Below, piece after piece: positions 60,060 to 64,000 of a stretch of DNA of 64,000 nt. The first letter of the stretch is position 1, and the number at the start of each line of letters is the position of its first letter. Where the stretch lies: contig OX638370.1 of assembly GCA_951812925.1 (NCBI GenBank), positions 94,192,897 through 94,256,896 of the forward strand, given 5' to 3'. The DNA comes from Calliopum simillimum (Eukaryota; Arthropoda; Insecta; Diptera; Lauxaniidae). The position numbers and the translations under genes are program-made. The notes beneath the pieces are model-generated. The model ran no database searches. It worked only from the letters and a program-made list of their open reading frames with translations, and had not been told where the DNA came from.

Positions 60060-61680
60060 AATAGAAAAAAAAAAAAAACAAAGAAATGCTAGAAAAACGA
60101 ACAATCCTAAAGATAATATAAAGGAGTGCAATGCATTTAAACAGTTTTTGTCAACAATAACATTCTTCTCCGGTGCTTCTCACTTCCCACATTTTCCTTC
60201 CTTTTTTTTGTTTTTATCTGTGTTGGTTTCCGTTGGTCCTTGTGATAGTTACTTTGCAGTGCAAAAAAATGATGATTAATTTAGCGGATGTTTAGCGATT
60301 AGTGGCAACTGTTGTTGCCGTGAATTTTCACAAATTGTAGGTTAACAAAGAGAAAAAAAAAAAAAAAAACAGCACCGTCACGGGGAAAAGACTTTAATAG
60401 CACAACTATTTTTTCTTGAATCTTAGTTTGTGACGTTGCTGCTGATATTGATTCGTTAATACGGTGCGCCTCAAGTTTTTCTCAATTGAAAGGTAGTCAA
60501 CACATAATTAACTTTATCATTGTTAAATTTTCGGATCAAATGTTGGTAAAAGTATGAATACAAATTCTTTAGCGGCTAATAGCCTGTTTGCATCCGTTTG
60601 GTTAAGGCGATTTCGTTAGTCCATTCGCAAACCAATGTGCTTTACAAAATAGCGTTTTGTTTTGTATGCGAGATTTTAATTGGTTTCAATCAAACCACTG
60701 ATAAATGTAAAGAACGGAATACTCGAGGCAGTGGGTGCATAAGTGCTTAAGTTTGAACTTGGTTTACAACTTTCTACAGAAAAATTCCATTTTCAAAAAA
60801 ATAAATTTTCGGATTCTAAACGAAAATCCCATCAGTTCGAGAAAGCCAATTTCGGGAAAATTAAAAAAAATACGTTTTAAATCAAATCGATAAACGTATC
60901 ATGCCAAAAAGTGTCAACGAGATCGTTGATGTTTTACCTGTAAGTAAGATCTCATCTAGAATCAGTCATGTATGACTGACGCATAAAAGTTACAGAAAGA
61001 TAGCTATTTATGAACCTTATTCAAACATAATTTTTTTAGAACTTGGTGATATTTCCGAACTTTAGCAACGTATTTGCGGAGCGAAGAGACTTTTCGAGTT
61101 GCGCTCAGTGAATGAGATTTAAAAACTAATGGGACGAGTATGTTTTTGTGAATTGGAATTCCCGATGATTTGTAATTCATATTCGCTGACGGAAATTTCT
61201 TCGCCTCGTGCGCCATATGCACACAGTACGTTTGTTTTAAAATCATGGTATGGAAATTTCGAAACATGCTCGCACTCACCGTGTATGTTGACAAAAACTT
61301 ACACTTCACGGCTGACTGATTTTTTACGATTTTTCTTGGTTTATTTTTGGTTGTCTATTTCCTGTCTAATTTTGTATTGTTGTCATTTTGCATTTCCTAC
61401 GCAAAACTTGAGGAGCAGCATAAATTAAAGACGCGTGTGGCACGGGAGAAGTGCGGGAGACTGTGATTAACTTAAATGCAAGGTGTGCTATAGTTTTACA
61501 AATATTAAGACACACAAATCTAGAACACTTTTAACATCTGCGCATGGGTTGAGGCGCAATAGCCCATCAATAACATTTGCAGTTTAAAATTGAACGCAAA
61601 ACAAATAAGATTTAAAGAAAAAACAATCAAAAGTGAGAAAAAAAAGTGTCGATTTATGAAAATTTCGATGCTTGATATAT
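60060..61680. other. Unassigned region after gene C exon 3
   Basis: No exon could be linked to the phase-1 end of exon 3. Overlapping frames of about 100 codons lie on both strands at 61004-61428, and neither shows a domain or splice support. Confidence 0.3.
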
Positions 61681-61687
61681 ACATAGA

Positions 61688-62260
61688 ATGAAGTTCCTAA
61701 CAAGTTGCTGTCACTTTAATGACGCAACTAAACATTTACAACAAAGTACGTTCAGGTCGCGTAAAATTAGTGATCCTACGCCCTCATTTGTGAAACATCG
61801 GCGCAATCAATTTACGTCGTCAAAACCACGTAATCGTAAACTCTTAGCAAAGTTTCGTGAGCTATTTATACGTCCAAGACCGTGTAATTTTAATGCACAA
61901 CCGCGTCATCGGCGTAACTTAAAAAAACCCATAGTCGGTGAAAATTGTCGTAACATGAACGTTGAAGGGAAATGCCCAATAAAACAGCGTGACTTCGTGG
62001 TATTGCGTATGGCCGAATCACGTGTGATTTCACCATACGCACAACGAAAACGTAGCAGTCCTGCAGCGATTAAAAACATCACAATTGGGTCACCCTTAGG
62101 GACGACTAAACTTAATGACTTAATTGATTTAAGTGGGTGTGCTAAGCGAGAACAACAAAAAGATACAATTGCAGTGCCAAAGGTCTTTTCTTGTGATGAA
62201 GGTAAAATGGAAGCGAAAATTGCTTTAGAGTTTGTATGTGTATTAGTAATTAAAATTTGA
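61688..62260 (+). CDS. Candidate coding exon, basic protein of unknown function
   Basis: A 190-codon frame, long for this AT-rich DNA, starts MKFLTSCCHFNDATKHLQ and is rich in Arg, Lys, Asn and Ser (for example PRNRKLLAKFRELFIRPRP). Base composition rises compared with the flanks, as in a real exon. An alternative end is a 50-nt intron (GTATGT at 62234 to CAG at 62281-62283) after which the frame stops within four codons (GFS). It lies downstream of gene C exon 3, but no acceptor at its start fits the phase 1 that exon requires. It could be a separate gene or an alternative first exon. No function can be assigned. Confidence 0.4.
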   Translation: MKFLTSCCHFNDATKHLQQSTFRSRKISDPTPSFVKHRRNQFTSSKPRNRKLLAKFRELFIRPRPCNFNAQPRHRRNLKKPIVGENCRNMNVEGKCPIKQRDFVVLRMAESRVISPYAQRKRSSPAAIKNITIGSPLGTTKLNDLIDLSGCAKREQQKDTIAVPKVFSCDEGKMEAKIALEFVCVLVIKI

Positions 62261-62339
62261 TTAATTCATTTAAAAAATTTCAGGGCTTTAGTTAGATGCT
62301 CTGAGATATGTCTTGTGTGAAATATTTTTTAAGAAGTAA

Positions 62340-62576
62340 AGCACAGAGCTTAATTTGAAGATTTCATGTACAAGGTGTCTTAAAAGAAAGTTTATATTTA
62401 ATAGTGTGCGATTATTTAAAAAGAAACATTATTCGGTGACTATAACATGGAGTCATCGTGGTTTGCTTAACTTAAATGATGCACCAAGAGACTTTATTGT
62501 TCAGAAACTTATAAAAATAAATAAACTGAAATCAGTGTCACAAAGTTCATCAAGCACAGACAAATCTTTGGCATAG
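62340..62576 (+). CDS. Possible short coding segment after the 61688 frame
   Basis: An open frame encodes KISCTRCLKRKFIFNS, a KKKHYSVTITWSHRGLLNLN stretch, and a Ser-rich end (SSSSTDKSLA). It lacks an ATG start, so it would have to be a downstream exon. Weak AG acceptors occur at 62330-62346. Link to the preceding frame is unproven. Confidence 0.22.
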   Translation, partial: STELNLKISCTRCLKRKFIFNSVRLFKKKHYSVTITWSHRGLLNLNDAPRDFIVQKLIKINKLKSVSQSSSSTDKSLA

Positions 62577-62699
62577 CGAAAAGTCACCTTTTGTGGGATT
62601 TCCAACAAGTTTGTCTTAGAGTATGCGTCCTTCTACCTAGATTTGCGTAAACATAAATTCCGGAGATACTTCAAACGTTTCGGACGACCGCTGATTTGT

Positions 62700-63770
62700 C
62701 GTTTTTAGGATCAAAATTTGATACTTTGTTTTTCATCAATAAAAAAATATCCAATAGTTCTTTTTAAATTTTTTTATTTATTTATTAATGAGTAGTATGA
62801 CGAACATAAATAACCTTACACTATTAACAAATATTTATTTCTAATAAAAATATTTTACTTTTTTCTTAAGAAGTTTTGTACAGTTTTTCCGTCCACAATA
62901 CCGTTAGATCTTCGCCACTTATTTCTGAAATCTTTAAAATTTTTTGCAGTACCTTTACTCTTCCGAAGGTCTGATTTCATAAGAGCCCAATATCTCTCGA
63001 TAGGTAGAAAACTCTGGGCAGTTAGGTGGATTCGCCTTTTTGGGAACAAAATTTATATTATTGTTATTGTACCATTCTAAGGTGGCTCCAGAGTAGTGAG
63101 AGGTTTCTAAATCAGGCCAGAACATTACAGTACCTCGAGTTAATTGCACTCTATGTTACAAAAAAACTGTTTCTCAGACTGCAGGTGCATATGGCCTGCC
63201 AAACCATGTACTGCTTGGGAAATTTTGTAATTTTCTTCTCTTTAAATTTTCTCTGCACCTGCTCGTTCTCCGAACAGGTATAAAATTCGTGTCCTGGTAG
63301 CTGTTTGAAATCTGCTTTAACGTATGTTTCATCGTTCATTATGCAGCAGTCAAATTTGGTCAGGTACTCAGCTTACTTTTTTCTTTAGTCTTTGTATAGA
63401 AGAATTTCAGGCACCTGCTTTGGCAGCCATATCTTGTACAGAAGTGTTGGGATTCTGCTTTACCAACTGTTGGTCTGTAACTGCCTTAGTACCCGAACTC
63501 TTTTTTTGCGTAGTAAGTTGACCTTTTCTTTAATTCGAAATAACCCTCTGGATAGTGATTTTTGATACACCCGTTTTTCTTAGCTATGGCTGAATATTTT
63601 AATTCTGGTTTTTGCAGGTATGTGGACAAAATGAGTTCGCGCCTTTCTTTCTTGATTGCTATAGTTTATAGTTTGTAGTGTGTTCACTAAGTGTTATATG
63701 TACATTTTTTTAATCGTTATGTTATATAAAAAATGAGAATCAAAAATTTGTATGCTTGTGTAAAAATATT
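62700..63770 (-). mobile_element. DD37E Tc1/mariner element, copy 2, degraded
   Basis: The same order as copy 1: a left flank matching its untranslated end (CTTTGTTTTTCAT, TTTATTAATGAGTAGTAT), transposase remains on the minus strand, and a right flank ending TTATGTTATATAAAAAATG. The inverted ends are no longer clear and a stretch present in copy 1 (57840-57910) is deleted around 63140. Confidence 0.7.
62866..63655 (-). pseudogene. DD37E transposase, copy 2, broken
   Basis: MNDETYVKADFKQLPGHEFY keeps the first catalytic Asp, unlike copy 1. WQAICTCSLRN is followed by a frameshift and a deletion, then MFWPDLETSHYSG and, after another shift, LPIERYWALMKSDLRKSK. Comparing both copies would give the order of parts in the ancestral gene. 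Not active. Confidence 0.75.
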
Positions 63771-64000
63771 TTGTTTTAAGCTTTAAAAAAAGGATACCTT
63801 TACAAAGTTACAAAAAAAAATAGTATGCCAGTTTCGTCTTTATTACAAACACTTTATTTTAAAGAAAAAACTATTAAAATCGGTTCAGTATATATTGCAC
63901 CAATGCGTTACATACGATTTTCTCTGCAAGCAATTTTATATAAATAGCATGAAAACTATTTAGTTGTTTTACCCGGTTTTGTGGAACAACTTACTCCATA

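Noticed and set aside
61004..61428. Two overlapping frames of about 100 codons on opposite strands
   Set aside because: Neither shows a domain or matches the phase needed after gene C exon 3; they could be chance.

Overview
This 64 kb window is AT-rich, repeat-packed nuclear DNA of a higher fly. Support for that: phase-consistent short coding exons with fly-like GT/AG sites, a wide spread of Tc1/mariner subfamilies (DD34D mariner, DD41D rosa-like, DD37E, maT-like), hAT- and Transib-like non-autonomous elements, non-LTR retrotransposon debris, and a dispersed repeat whose layout (a 'gacggacatggctatatcga' type block and a 'taccctacaccc' end) I recall from fly genomes. The rosa-like element and overall texture would suit a tephritid fruit fly, but that is inference, not a search result.

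Three host genes can be assembled from exons whose splice phases fit, all on the + strand. Gene A (coding 3763-15117, six exons, 492 codons) encodes a protein with an N-terminal signal peptide followed by a long low-complexity region rich in Arg, Tyr, Asp, Ser and Gly. Gene B (coding 43446-49926, five exons, 470 codons) is a glycosyltransferase family 92 (DUF23) protein with a type II membrane anchor. Gene C (55692 to at least 60051, three linked exons, 3' part not resolved) is a protein I do not recognise. A 190-codon reading frame at 61688-62260 may be another exon.

The rest is mainly mobile DNA, often nested. 1-1.3 kb: two inverted copies of dispersed repeat family A. 4.8-7.4 kb: a long palindrome interrupted by a 552-bp element made of a repeated GGACATAATCCCCA motif, with a 9-bp target duplication. 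7.7-8.7 kb: family A. 10.8-12.8 kb (intron 4 of gene A): a hAT-like element with an 8-bp duplication, carrying another family A copy and itself splitting a ~123-bp tandem repeat. 16.8-19.6 kb: tRNA-like units and two MITEs. 20.0-21.3 kb: a nearly intact DD41D transposon. 22.5-24.6 kb: AT-rich tandem repeats holding a 960-bp foldback. 24.7-26.0 kb: one mariner inserted in another, which creates a chimeric reading frame. 27.8-39.3 kb: a cluster of large foldbacks, one split by a non-LTR retrotransposon, plus a mariner-derived foldback. 44.4-47.9 kb (intron 1 of gene B): a foldback containing family A, which contains a Transib-like MITE, next to a DD34D mariner. 50.4-53.6 kb: a foldback with a tRNA-like insert and a degenerate tandem array. 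56.5-59.6 kb (intron 2 of gene C): tRNA-like units, a DD37E element and a deleted mariner in a row. 62.7-63.8 kb: a second DD37E copy.

I see no evidence for an operon, CRISPR array, rRNA or canonical tRNA. The observations most worth following are the candidate recursive splice site in gene A, the Transib-like, hAT-like and 9-bp-TSD elements with exact target duplications, the chimeric mariner frame, and the dense foldback cluster.
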